In this document: positions 23,656-36,742 of the stretch, one piece after another | How positions within the stretch are numbered: the stretch's first letter is position 1 | How the letters are laid out: each line of letters begins with the position of its first letter | From: Metopolophium dirhodum | Taxonomy: Eukaryota > Arthropoda > Insecta > Hemiptera > Aphididae | DNA: 64,000 nucleotides | Direction of reading: 5' to 3' | NCBI RefSeq assembly: GCF_019925205.1 | Contig: NC_083564.1 | Coordinates: 22,685,447 to 22,749,446 of the forward strand | Translations under genes and position numbers: made by a program | The notes under the pieces: model-generated | Seen by the model: the letters and a program-made list of their open reading frames with translations, nothing else | Told to the model about the DNA's origin: nothing | Databases searched by the model: none

Positions 23656-26600
23656 ATAAATTATTTGACTTAAATAAACTTTTTTCACCATCAAATATTT
23701 GATTTACAAGTTGGCTATTTTGAAATTTCCCAAAAAAAGTTGTATTACAATTGAAAATAATTTATTTTCTGACTTTCTGTATTAAAAAATGAAAAATTAA
23801 ATTTACACTGTACTTGTAGCGCAAGAGTCTGTAAATTATATAGAGAAAAAATAAATATTAAATACTGATTAGAACAAAAATGATTTAATTTGTCATTATA
23901 TTAGTATACACCTTGTACATGCCATTAGTGAAATATTGCTCTAAAAGTTGTACTTATACCACTATACTACCTAAACGTCATGAATTTATACACAGGCAAG
24001 CGATATCTACGTAATATACACACCGCAGAGTACCTACTACTAGAACTGATATATAGGCTGCTGGCCGACCATTCATATTAAACTTCACAATTTTCAACGT
24101 ACTTGTTGCATTGATGCATCGATCAATTATATGGCCTCAACAAACACCCATATATTTAAATAAGCATTTCTCACTCCTCACTATATCTCTATAGAGATTT
24201 AAATGTCTCTTTTTAAACCCGTATTTTAAATTGCGATCAGTATTTTTTATTGACATAATTTATATCAAAATATGATAATATACCTAATATCATTAAGCTT
24301 TGCATCATGAATGCATATTTACTATGAAATCGTTCGATTAGGTACAATTTGCACACCTAATTATAAATATGTACCTGCTGTGACTGGTGACCTAGATGTT
24401 GACACAAACAAATTGTCGAAAAAGTTAATTTATTTTCTATCAAGGGGCTGACGATTGCATATGATATTTATATATTTTTGATTTTTGCGGTGGAAGGAAT
24501 GTTGACCGAATTTCATAACTACTGTAAAGTTGATGGGAAAAGTAAGTTAAATTTTTGCAAAAAAAGATTTCCAAAATGTTAATATTCACTAGGTTAGGGA
24601 CGAATAGTCGTGTTTCATACTCCATATATATAATTTTTTTTTGATTTTGAGGGGGAAGGAGTGCCATGCAATTTTCCAAACTGGGCTTGCAAATTGATGT
24701 GCCTGGTAACCAGCTAGATGTTGACATATAAAAACTATCGAAAAAGTTCATTTATTATTTTTTTTCAAGGGGCCAATGAGACCCGTTGCCATGGCCGGTG
24801 TTATACGGTTTTGACGGGAGGGGGGGGGGGGGTGAGATCAAGTATTTGCCGACTGAAATATAATTTATGCCAACCCGTAATTTCTTAAAACAAACTATGG
24901 ACGACGGTACTAAACAAGTTATTATAGGTATTATATATGTATATAGGAATTGGCAGTTTTTTGATTTCTAAATCAGTAAACTCTTAATAATAATTGTCAA
25001 GTGCGTATAGTCGAAGTCAGTGGGAATAAGGAAAACAAGGAGTTCTACTTCCCCTTATTTGTATACTTAATATAGTCATTGATTAAATAATAAATATCCA
25101 ATTATATTTTTTAAATTTTTTTTAACATAGTACCTAAACTAATAACAGTGTCATCCTCTGTAATTAACGATTTAGAAATCAAAATACTGCTGACTGCCGA
25201 GGACCCGTTCTCGTTTATATTATTAAAATTATAACCTAAGAAAATCTAGGAAAACAGTTTTTAACAAGTCGTATAATTTCTGACACCTCTCTGTTATTAA
25301 GAAAATGCCGACTGATACTTACGAAAAATTCAAAGGGGGGGGGGACCACCATTGCCGGCAGTCCTTACCGTTGCTTGCCATTTACGTGTTTTTGATTTTT
25401 GCGGTGGAAGGAATGTTGACCGATCTTCACAACTACCTAGGCTAGAAAGCTTACGGGAACGGTAAGTTAAATTTCCAAAATTTCCTAGGAAAAGGAATAA
25501 TTTGAGTACACCTAAATATCTTAATGGCTGATTTAAGTACAGAATTGGTGGCTATACTAAATAAATAAATATTATTATTATTGCTCCGAACCACTCACGG
25601 ACGATAACGACAGCGCTATCTACCGGTGTCATTCTGGACTTTTAATTTTGTACTTGATGAACCGTAAACTTTCGCTTGTTTTCGTCGCTAGACTAAACTG
25701 TCGTATAACAGACTAGTTTATAGGTCTATAACGGTTTATACGGTATAACAGTATGAGTTTTTTGTTTTGTATTTATTTTTCTGACACGGAATTTCATTAT
25801 TTTTAAAAAGCTAACGGATGAGGTTTTTTGCTTATGACTGCAGGATGTCACTTAACTGTGATCTAACGATTTTGATTCATGTCATCTGGCCGAAGATATA
25901 TTTAATTATTTATATTTTTTAAAACTGATAATGTGGGTAATAATAATAATAATAAAAATTTAAGTTCATTGACAAAACAAATATTGAAATATTAAAATCC
26001 GTATTCAATTTTAAAGCTCAATATTGACCAAGTCCCACAGTGTTGTCAGGCAACATAAAATGTGGTTATTTTGTATCGTTATGAGTAGCTTTAAAATGAC
26101 GTGACTTACGCAGTTACGCGCATGGATGTGTAATTGTATTACCATGTGCTAGGACGCTAGGTGCACCGATTAAAATAATAAATAAACTATTCATCCGATC
26201 GCCGATAAGATTTCCAGATTAGACTCACTAATACATTATTTTAACCGTTGACACTTGACAGTAAGTACCTACTTGAAACTCTTGAGTAGCGTGGGGGAGT
26301 ATGGCTGCCGGCTGGAGTGCAATGCTGGACCTGGACACTTGTTACAATAATATTATTACGCACTTGAAATTGCATTCGACTAGTTCATCGACCAAAAATA
26401 ACAAAAATATAAACATATTCTGAGCATTAAAAGAAGCGATTGAAAATAAACTACTATAAACTCTGATATTCTGTCTAAAATGTTTATAAATTTCACCATT
26501 TATACCCGTTACCGTACAATAAATACTTGTAGACACGCATCATTTTTAGGGCGCTTAACTTTTTCGTGGCGACAACACGTGTTTGCACATCTCCCTTTTT

Positions 26601-27249
26601 TATTTAAAAGACTACGCATTAGATTATTGACATTTTTCTTGTCATACAGACAGACAGCGGGACTTAGTTTTATAATACGTTAAGAAGATAACTGTTGTAT
26701 GTATATCCAGGCTCATCTGTTTGTTTTATCTGAAATTTTTGTTACTTTGATAGGCACTCTTCGCACGTTTATTCTTTTCTTTGATTTTTTTTTTATATCG
26801 TTCTTTTATACTTATATTCATTCATTGTAAAAATCATATTATCGTATAGTATAGGTATTGATTCTTACATACATAAATACATAATATATTAATATTTATT
26901 TATAAAAGTAACAAGACTAAAATAATATTAAATATACCATATACCTATATAGTTTAACGACAATAGTCTTGGAACAGTATAGTAGATATTACGCTGCGTA
27001 CGAGCGAGTTAGGCTACATTAAACGTCTGCGGTACCTTCACCTGCAGTACACAACTTGTAAAACAATATTTGGAAAAAAAATAACACTGTCATATATTTG
27101 GCATTGCGCCCAAGATGTAGGCAGAGAGAGGTACCTACGTTTTTGATTTCCATCTGCCCTGTCCGCGAATCGTGATGAACATATTATAATATAACATATG
27201 GGTTTGTCATCTCGACGCGATGTTGCGTATGCAGACCGGTCCCGCCGTG
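23656..27249. other. Intergenic with duplicated segments
   Basis: AT-rich. A unit containing TTTTTGCGGTGGAAGGAATG followed by TTGACCGA occurs at about 24475-24560 and again at 25390-25475; a diverged third piece lies near 24635-24760. Poly-G runs occur at 24821 and 25337. A moderately CpG-containing stretch lies around 25590-25700. The 3' UTR of the kinase gene probably occupies the last few hundred bases. No gene is seen. Confidence 0.45.
24475..25475. repeat. Pair of direct repeats about 910 bp apart
   Basis: TGATTTTTGCGGTGGAAGGA and the following AACTAC and AAGTTAAATTT words are shared between 24479-24552 and 25389-25472. The copies differ at scattered positions, consistent with an old duplication or two insertions of the same element. 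Confidence 0.6.
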
Positions 27250-30200
27250 TCAAAAGTCCTTGAAAATGTCGCCGAACATGTCCTTGCTGGCGTCGTAGAA
27301 CAAATGGCCGTGTGGCGCGTCGAAGTTTCTGGTGTCGAGGGTGTCGCTGATCACCGGCACGTACGGCGGCGTCACGCGCCTGTCGAACGCCGCGCACCAG
27401 TCCTGGTCACCGAACCACCCGTGCTTCTTGATGTCCCGGATGCCGTTCGCCAGGTTCCCGTACCGCCTGGTCACGTCCACCTTGAGGATGTTCCGCAACA
27501 GGTTGATCACGTCGCCCGAGAAGCCCAACGGGCAGCTGTACGTCCCGGTCACGATGTTACTGAACAGCTTGCCGGTGTCGCGATCGACGAACGGCGAACG
27601 GTTGGCCAACATCTCGTACAGGAGAACGCCGAGCGACCAATAGTCGACCGCTTTTCCGTATCCTGCGGAACGGCGGCGACGACCACAAAATAATAAGTTA
27701 CTGCGTATACATACACGGTTTAGTGATCATAGGCGGAGGCACGGGGCGTGCAGGGTGTGCAGCTGGCACGCCATAATCGCCCCGAAGGCTGTTTTAATTT
27801 AAGTTGAGCAAAAATTTAGAGGTTGCATTTTAAATATTGAAATATCAATGTGCGCTAGCATATTATGCAGATGTACCCATAGATGATTGTCCTTCAGTTA
27901 ATTAATAAAAGAAAAATTACTTCTCAAATAGACAGTAACATAACAAAATTTTTTCAAGAAAATAAAGAATCAGAATTAGGAATATCGGCCTTTTATCCAA
28001 TGATAGACGTGATGGTTCATACTTTCATAGTATTGATGAACGATTTAGCCAGCACACTATACAAGCTATAAATGCAGTTGATAATTTACTACTACTTAAA
28101 TCTGGATACATCGGAAACGGACTTAGGTATATTGTCCATCGAAAACTTTTCAATGTGATAGTGAACAACTTGAAATAGAAGTAATGCTATTAAAAAATAA
28201 TTCTACGATTCTTAACAAAGACTATTTAACAAATACAAGTAAAATCCATGAATGGTTAATTTGGCTGAAGTCTAATGATCATTATAAATACTTTAACCAA
28301 TTTTTTTATGTCATTCAAAAGTTTGTAGTGATCCCTTTAACAACTAACAAGTTGTACTTGTGAGAGGTCTTTCTCTAAATTCACCCTAGGTAGTTAAATC
28401 CAAATTGAGATCTACCATGAAGCAAGACAAATTAAATGCTTTGATGGTATTAAGAATAGAACAGGAAATGGCAGTCAATGTTGATACTGATGCTGTAATA
28501 GACGATTTAAAGATAGTGGTAGTTTTTAAGAGACGAATGTCTTTATAATATTTTTGAGTCAATTTTATTTACCCATGTTATAAATATTATATTATAAATA
28601 TATTATAAATATTTATTTTTAAATTTGTTTTTATCCGTAATGATAGGTAATGCAGTTATATCTTTATTACATACTTAAATCTTTATTATTATTAAATATA
28701 AAATGACCATTAAAAACATTTTAGTGATTTTAGGAATTAGCCTCGCTCCCCCTAATTGTGGTGGGCCGATTTAGATTCTGCATACGATGAACAACAATTG
28801 TGGCTCCGCCTATACGGTTTACAACTTAAATTAGAATATTATAGAACATATGAATTTAAAATTAATATAATTCTGCATGGACTTATTGCCGGATCTTAAA
28901 CTCTTAGGGCCCCGATGCAAAAAAAAATGTAGGGGCCCCTAATTAAAATTTTTATAAAAAAGCTACAAGTATACCAACTATGATAACTCAACACTTACAA
29001 AAAAAATAAAGTACAAAGTATAATTAAATGAATAGTATATTAGTATATTATTATTTACAGAATAAAGCCAGCCTCCAATATAATAGTGAAAAGTAAAATG
29101 TGAAGATGTTCTATTTTAAGAAATTTTTTTTCCTCGCTTTTGCAATGTCAAAATTGTCGATTATCTTCTCAATAATATCTAGAGTTTTAGTTCGTTCTTT
29201 TTCTATATTTAAAATTTATAAACTAGATAAATGTTCTTGTTCACATGTGTTTCTTAGGTAATTCTTTATAAGTTTAAGTTTGAAAAATGATCGTTCTGCA
29301 CCTGCCACAGTGATCGGCACTGTCAGAAAAATTATACAAACACTTAAAACGTCTGGAAACTACTTGGTAAATTATTATTTATAATAAAACTACATAAAAG
29401 TTTTATTATTTTAATTTTTCATCTTTTGTAGTACCTACTTGATATCCATAATATCGGGCCCCCAAATATTTCATAGACGACTACATGGTGTGCACTGTGC
29501 AGCAGGATTCGTGGGACTGATTATATTGATCACCGATTTCGGTATTTTATACATTTCAACACGATTGTAGTCTTGCGAACTGGTTTAAAATGAAATTGTT
29601 CACTTTTGGTAATTTGGTTTTAGAAACGGTTTTTAAAACTTTTAGGTTTGGGTTTTTTAATTTTTTCTTATACGGTAAAATATAAAGATTCGGTAATGTA
29701 AATGGTTTTTGTAATTTTTTATTCGGAAAAAATATTATAATTTTTAATTGTGTTATGGGGAAAATAGGCTTTAGTTTGAAATGTGGTATTGAAAATTGTC
29801 CTTTATATTTGCTACTATCTTTTTAATATTTGTAATTTATCAAATAAATTAAAAACTTTGTAAACGTATATTGTATAAGTATTTAATTTGTATAATTAAT
29901 TATTAATTAATAATTACTGTTTTAATTATTTACTCGAAGAGATTTGAAGAACGTTATGTCGTTCAGAATATTATTATAACAGAACAAAAATTAATAACTA
30001 TAATAACTACCTATGTATAGGTAGCGAGAAACCTGTCTTTAGGTCGTAGTTAATTGTATCATCAAAGTAGGACTTAATGAGTTATCATAACTGGTGGTGG
30101 TTAAATATCTACGCGTCGTTAATTATGGTACATTAATTAATATGTACATAATTCTCATTATTAAAACAAAAAATAACTCATAGTAAAAGCTGCAGAATAA

Positions 30201-33200
30201 ATTATATTATTTTTATGTTTTATAGGTATATTCAGACCAACGACCCACAGTATTTTTATATACCTACCCATACACAATAGTTAAGTTGTTACTTGTTACA
30301 ATACTGTATGTACCTCCTACTATATTAAAGTGGTGGAGGGTACGTACCTACTTGTCTAGAAAGAATAAATAACAAGTTAGATAATTAATAGGCAAAATCA
30401 ATCTGAAATCTAAATAATACTTTTCCACAATGTTTTTAATGTTTTACATCACAATAATTGAATGATGGTCAGGTTAATATTTAGCAATATTATTTAGAAA
30501 TCTCTAAAAAAAGGTCAATAAAGTGTATGAAAAAATAATTTCAGGTGAGACTCGAGCACCCCAAATCCACTATCAACTTATACGCATGTTTGATTCTGCA
30601 GCGGTAGCTCTATCATGTCGTTATATTGCAGCTAAGTACTCATCACAATAATTAGATAAAAATTCAATTTTTTTTTATATTTTACAATAACAATATCATC
30701 TTCTTTAGTAAATATAAGTAATTTTTTTCATTTTGGGTATAGTAGATATAGTATATAATAAGAGTACCTATCATAATTCAGAATTTGAAAACAAAGTATT
30801 TGGTAAACTTAGTAATAGTTGTTGACGTTCATGAATCATAAAACATATAATACATTAATTGTAGGTAGATTAAAAATAGTGTGCGGGGTTTTACTAGATA
30901 ATAAACGGATAAACTGTGTGGATTTGTCAATCGACATTTTTGGGGTCGAGTGCGTGGTTTTTGGATGCAACTTTTTAAATAATTTATTTTTGGACGTTCT
31001 TACAGGATTTATTTATTTTTTTTTTAAATGCCATAGAGGTTATGTCCCCATTCCCCAACATCAACCTCTTGAGCCACCTATCTGATCTATATACCACTAA
31101 GGTTTTTATATTTACTATAACAAAGATAACCGTGGTCTTATGCTACACGTGCATATACCATAATATATGTATACCACTTGTAGAGTTGTATAGTATAATA
31201 TTTCAATAGTTTAATGTGTCACTACGGCTTACCTCGTCTGAGTATAATTTCTGGCGCCAAGTATTCGGCAGTGCCACAAAATGTGAACGTACGACCCTTA
31301 ATGTGTTTACAAAACCCGAAGTCTGCGAGTTGTGCATGCCCGTTGACGTCGATTAGTACATTTTCGGGTTTGATATCTCGATGCACCAAGTTTAACTTGT
31401 GCAGGTATTCGACGGCCAGAAGAACTTCTGAAAAATAAAACCGCGCTTTGGCCTCGTCCATCGGTCCGTGGCGTTTCATGTGCGTGTGAATGTTACCGCC
31501 GCAAACGAACGGCATGACAAAGTAAATGTAACTGTTGTCTTGGTAGAAATACTCGAGGCGAATGACAAACGGAAAATTGATGGACTCCAAAATCCGTTTC
31601 TCATTAAGCATTCGATGCACCTAAAATAGACGCATATATTCAGTGGTAAACGGAAAATTTGTACGGTCTATTGTGTTTTGAATAAAAATATTAAATAGGC
31701 GGAATATTAGTAAGTACTATAAAATATTTTATTTTCAGTGGTTCAAAAAATGTGTCCAAAATTAAATATAAATTCATAATAGTTACAACAATGGTTTCCC
31801 TATGGTATTTAGAATAATATCCATTGTTATTTCTTTATTTTAGTAACTAATAATAGTTTGATGAAGTATGACGTATTGAAGTGAAGATAAGTATATTTAT
31901 TTTTTTCCTAGGTGTTAAATGATTTGATTTATGACGTATTCTTTCAATTCTAACGTATTCATTCAAAACTTTTCATTATACAAACATTTTGGGGACGTGG
32001 TAATAAGCTGAACATTGCAGCAGTTGCACTAGGTCGTATGAAACCCATATACAATATCTTTAATCACCGTTATCGACATTGACATATTTTGTCGTTGTAG
32101 ATTATAGATTAATACCTCTCTAAAGTTCTGATCTTACGAGTAGATTCTTTACGATTGTTTTTTTTTTTTTATATAGTTTAAGAAACCCTGATTTTTAACG
32201 ACCGTACCAATTTTTTGACAATCATATTTAGTGCTTGAATTGTAGAGTGACACGAGGGTACTCATCCCGTCTTTTTAGAAAAATATTTTAACGTACTTTT
32301 TATTCTATAATTATTATATCCTGATCAATAAGAAATTTAAATATTCGGGTAAGTACCTACGCATTTTTTATTTATATTTTTGCATCCTCTTCAATTTTTT
32401 TTTTCAGTTCATGATGTTTAACTACCTATACGCCTTAAATGATTTAAACCGCAATAGACGTCCTATTGTATTGTAATACGTATTGTAACATACCAGATGC
32501 TATAGGCATTATATTATTATAAATATTAAATTCTATATACAGGCAAAAACACAAGTGTTATATAGGTATATCTAAGCGTAAGTTATGGGGGGACATGTCC
32601 CTCGTATAGATTTTTAACCCCTTTCAAATCTCTGTTGCAGCGTTTAACATATTATATTCCTCTATAGCGCCTATTTAAAATAAGGTTTAAAATGTGTGCT
32701 GCGTATATCGATGTGGATTTTTCAGATGATGGGCGTGTTGAAATAGATTTTGATTTTCCAAAAAAGAAAAGAAATACTTGCATGTACGATCGTGGTTGTG
32801 TGCGTAGACGGCATAATACAATTGAAAATGTGACTTTTAAATTATATTACGAAAGGCGTAACTGTTTTCTGCCAAAATGAGGGCTCACCCGTTATCGCCA
32901 TAACCGTTTTCCCCCAAAGGTTATATTCCGATTTCCGCGAAAAAAAAATTAATAAATTATTTAAGATATTTTTTGAGAACCCCTAATATCAGTTATATCT
33001 CGTGTTATTATTATTATTGTATAAATAATTTAAGACAATTAGGAAATTAAGAATACCTATATACATTCAAAAATACCTATATTCATGGCCATTTAACTAG
33101 GTTCGAGTTTGTCAAACAAATCTCTTTTTCATATAGCAAATATTGAATGCGTTAAAATATGTTTGAATTTTTGTACTTTTTATGTCATTTTGATTTCTAT

Positions 33201-34465
33201 AATTTAATGTATTATTTGGACGAGAAACTTGTGATGTTTCTAATTATTAATATTAATATTTATACTGTTTAATGTTTATACCCACTATTAATATTTGTTT
33301 AATTTTATAAGTAATATAAGTACGTAAAATGTCACGATCCCCTATTGCTCTGAAGGGCTAAAAACACAACAATTATTATTAAAAAATTAATAAACTACAT
33401 ACAAATATTCTGGTGATTATTGTGTAAAATTTAAATAAATCACGTATACGCTGCAGTGTTTGTGCCTTCATTTTGAATTTGGTTAAGAAAATCCAAAGCG
33501 AAAAGGGAAAATTAATTAAGTTAGTTAATTTAGTAAATAAATACGAGTATAGTTTTCAAAAATTGCTCCAAAATGGGTTATAACGATGTACCTAATATAT
33601 GCATTAAACGAGGATGCATTGTAAATTATAAATAATTGGATAACGAGGAAATCGTGAGGACATCATGTAATATACGACGTGTTTAGCTTAATATTTTTTA
33701 AATTATTGTTTAGCTTTTTTTTCTCCACTCTCATGAGATTTGTGTAGGTACTATATTTATTTAAAAAATGGTTATATTAACAATTAAGATAGGTTAGGTA
33801 TATAACTCTAGATGTAACGATGTAAAATGTACGAACTTGATACCATAAACCATATGTGTTAAAATTAAGAAACATACTAAACGTATTTGGCTATGTTGAG
33901 AGTGGCTGTCGTCAACGGACATAACATACACTACCTATAATAGGTGTCTGTAATTTGGGACTTTGGGAGCCCATTCAATTGCGCCGAAATACTTATTGTT
34001 AGGTATAAAGTTTAGATAATATTATTACTTGTTAGGTATATGTATATGTAGAAGTATGCATATTTCGTTGTACACAGAGGGAAATAAGTTCGGTAATTAC
34101 AAGAGTAGAAAATAGGTAAATCCAGTATCGACACTTCAACACTTGGAAATTGCAATAGGTAGGTACTAAAAAATACTTACATTACGACCTTTAACGATTT
34201 TCTTTTTGGCAATTACTTTTGTTGCATGAACAGTACCAGTTATTTTGTGAGTTGTCAATGCAACAGAACCGAAAGATCCTTCATCCAATATGGTTGTCAC
34301 ACGAAAGTCCGCAGCATCAGCTGGTGGAAAATTATTATTATTAAAGTAGATATCATTAAAATCTTGTCTTTTTTGGTTCCAGAATTCGGTAAGGCCACAT
34401 GACGATATTTTACCGATCGACAAATCATTCCCACCTTTCTTTTGTCTAAATGATAAATTACCCAT
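27250..34465 (-). CDS. Divergent PKA catalytic-subunit-like AGC kinase (3 exons)
   Basis: Serine/threonine kinase resembling the cAMP-dependent protein kinase catalytic subunit. Exons: 34465-34181, 31620-31233, 27662-27250; frames join exactly, giving 361 residues (PKA-C is about 350). The N-terminus MGN fits myristoylation. Glycine loop 60-68 reads LDEGSFGSV; the ATP lysine is K83 (ATKV), helix-C Glu 102 (LNEKRIL), HRDIKPEN with D177, DFG 195-197, activation loop GRTFTFCGTAEYLAPE with T208 in the place of PKA Thr197, and DYWSLGVLLYEM follows in exon 3. The chain ends IFKDF like the PKA C-terminal FxxF. Departures are the first loop glycine replaced, hinge MEYV read as MPFV, and PKA Glu127 read as Asn138. 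Exon 3 is much GC-richer than exon 1. Catalysis looks possible; substrate preference may differ from PKA. A PRKX-like identity is less likely given the MGN start and FKDF end. Confidence 0.88.
27723..28813 (+). mobile_element. Dead hAT element with 8-bp target duplication
   Basis: ATAGGCGGAGGCAC at 27729 pairs with GTGGCTCCGCCTAT at the right end (13 of 14 bases inverted). The element is flanked by ACGGTTTA at 27715-27722 and 28814-28821, the 8-base duplication typical of hAT. The inside translates in broken frames: a piece at about 27883-28071, a stretch from about 28160 (LEIEVMLLKNN), then LRSTMKQDKLNALMV near 28410-28455, which is the hAT C-terminal dimerisation region. Stops and a frame change show it is inactive. 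The left end carries six extra bases before ATAGGC that lack a right-hand match. Confidence 0.8.
28880..29480 (-). mobile_element. hAT transposase fragment
   Basis: On the minus strand about 29350-29110 translates to VPITVAGAERSFFKLKLIKN and then a stop-interrupted LRNTCEQEHLSSL region, the conserved hAT dimerisation motif. GGGCCC words near 28908 and 29457 probably mark the element's ends. Only the 3' part of a transposase is present. Confidence 0.7.
31621..34180 (-). other. Intron 1 of the kinase gene
   Basis: AT-rich intron between the glycine-loop exon and the helix-C exon. A 62-codon plus-strand frame at 32692-32880 contains an acidic stretch and KKKR but matches nothing I know. No repeat with clear ends was seen. 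Confidence 0.65.
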
Positions 34466-34676
34466 AGATTTGTTGAGAAAATAAAATTAATTGTGTGGAA
34501 TAAAATAAAATTGTAAGTATAGGTGTAGCCGTGTATAGGTGCGTACATTATAGTATTTTGTACAAAATATAAAATAAAATATGGTTGTTTGACCTTGTTG
34601 TTACTAAGTAATTTAAGTTTTTACTGCGCAGTAAACATGTTGTGTTGAGTATAATATTAGGATATAAATAACAAAA

Positions 34677-35352
34677 TCTAATATATAAAATTCTCGTGTC
34701 ACAATGTTAGTTACCATACTCCTCCGAAACGGCTTAATCGATTTTTATGAAATTTTATATGCATATTCAGTAGGTCTGAGAATCGGCTACTATCTATTTT
34801 TCATACCCCTAAGTGATAAGGGTTGTCCAGAAAAAAATAAAAATAGAAATAATAATAGTGTATTATATATTGGTTGCTATTAGTTAATCGGGCATGTTTC
34901 TAAGTTTGTATTATTATTTTTGTCAATATATATATATATATAAATGAATGTTTGTGTGTAGATTAGACCTCTGGGAAGAAGATAAGCTAATTTAAAAAGG
35001 GTTAAATTCGGTTTTTTGTTCAGTTAGATTAGGTTAGAATTTTGTATTAATTGATTATATTAATCCACCGTAGGTGGAATTAAGTAAAAACGACAAACTT
35101 GGTATAACTTTGATACTTTGGAGTTAAATCATACACTTACGTACAAACAGCACGGCGTCCACGATCTACCGCAGGTAGATTGCCCACCTGATAATATACT
35201 GCTGCGAATCAGAATTTTTATTCCGGGCAACAGAAAAGTTAAGATAAATCTAGAACATCGTACACCGAATATTAAATAACGCATTGAACAAAGTTTGAGT
35301 CATATACAGTTTGTACATTTAACGGGTAACGAAGTGCACGGGATCAGCTAGT
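34677..35352 (+). mobile_element. Non-autonomous Helitron
   Basis: Starts TCTAATATATAAAATTCTCG, a common arthropod Helitron head, continues with a CATACTCCTCCGAAACGGCT block, and ends GGGATCAGCTAGT, the CTAGT Helitron terminus. Flanks are A on the left and A on the right of the final T, with no target duplication, as expected for rolling-circle insertion. No Rep/helicase frame. A second, inverted copy of the 3' half lies at 57601-58310. Confidence 0.82.
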
Positions 35353-36508
35353 ATAATATATAATATGTTGATGTATGATTAATCATTTAATAATAATTGA
35401 TAACGAACATTTATAGGTCTAGGTACAGGATAGACGATTCCCGATATAGGTATTGTCGGACCTATCCTGTTATTTTCAGTACCCACTATTCTACCCACTT
35501 AACGCATTATTCGTATAGTGGGTTACTCCCGTACTGTTCCATGAAACAGGTTGGAAAATTAGGATACCAAGTACGGCGCAAGAACAGTTCGTTATGGATT
35601 ATCGTAATATCGATGGAGGCAGCAGCGCGAGGCATAGCAAAAAAATTGTATGCGGTATATTCGTGCTGGAAATAGATTTCAGTCTTAGAGTTAGGAACAA
35701 ACAAATTAAATTGGTACATTCAATTTTATTTTAAAAAAATAATAATAGTAAATTTCGTGAATTTAACTATAGTATCTATAACTAATATTTTAATTTAAGT
35801 TGTAGAAATCATCATTCAAGTTTTATTATTATTTATTTATATAACAACTATAGCTCCTTGGACCATAACTTAAGTTATTGTATTACTATGTTACCGTAAT
35901 AACTTAATATTAAAAATAAATAAATAATTTGATTTAATTTACCTACCTAATATGCAGTAATACTTAATAGTAGGATTTGTTATGGCCTATTTAAATAAAA
36001 AAATTTCTAGGGCATCCACTGAAAGTGGCTAAATAGATTTCAAATATATCTATATAAATACTATATATATATAGGTAGTTTTTATCAACTTAAATTATCC
36101 ACAAGTGGAGTAAATTGGACATGAAGTAATTTACTAGGTCAAGGACAATGTATAATGGATCGTTATTGTACTTGTTGAGTCCCCCACAGCTCATTACATG
36201 TCTTAAATTTTCCAACGGCATCAAAAATCCAACTTAAATCCAATTTAAATCCATACAATTAATCTTTTTGAATAACAAAAATAAAACTACCTATACACAA
36301 GCTATAACAGTCTAATATATTTTAAGCTAAAATATTTTTTTTAATAAAAATATGTAAATACACATCATGTGTTTTTGATATTTTAAAATTAATATAAGTA
36401 GGTATCTATCGCTTATCAGGAAACTTGTATTCTTGTACCATATTTTCCAGTTTTTTGACAGAGCCTAGAACATTTGATCAACATTTATAAAAGAATTTAA
36501 AAACTTTT
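35353..36508. other. Intergenic, no gene seen
   Basis: A slightly GC-richer patch at about 35430-35670 has overlapping frames on both strands (92 and 70 codons) without recognisable domains. The remainder is AT-rich. Confidence 0.4.
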
Positions 36509-36742
36509 AGGGCCGTATTCATAGTTGATGCTTAAGAATAAGTATTGCTTAAGCTATATTTATGACCAAAATGAGATTTATAAACGAGACTTTGGCTAAA
36601 GAAAAGAAAAAGTTGGTCGAGACCAACCTTAAACATTGCTTTTAGTAGTTATTATCACACATTTTTTATTTTTTATTTTTTTATTTATCATAATTAGTTT
36701 AAGCAATACTTATTAATCAGCATTGACTATGTATACGGCCCT
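36509..36742. mobile_element. MITE with ~47-bp terminal inverted repeats
   Basis: AGGGCCGTATTCATAGTTGA at the left matches the inverted right end (ending TATACGGCCCT), and the match continues through AATAAGTATTGCTTAA. Counting the outer TA as target, it fits a Tc1/mariner-type TA insertion; TTA/TAA flanks leave Harbinger-type possible. No coding sequence. Confidence 0.75.

Larger units (their letters stand above)
27663..31232 (-). other. Intron 2 of the kinase gene, with two hAT remnants
   Basis: Large intron between the APE exon and the C-lobe exon. It holds the complete-ended hAT element at 27723-28813 (plus) and a hAT fragment at about 28880-29480 (minus). The rest is AT-rich; an 88-codon frame at 30819-31085 has no recognisable domain. 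Confidence 0.7.

Noticed and set aside
27220..27693. A 157-codon plus-strand frame and others opposite the kinase C-lobe exon
   Set aside because: Antisense shadow of the GC-rich kinase exon, whose own frame matches the PKA family.
32692..32880. 62-codon plus-strand frame with an acidic start and KKKR
   Set aside because: No family recognised, inside a kinase intron; probably chance.
35397..35719. Overlapping frames of 92 and 70 codons on opposite strands
   Set aside because: Neither shows a domain, and they shadow each other.
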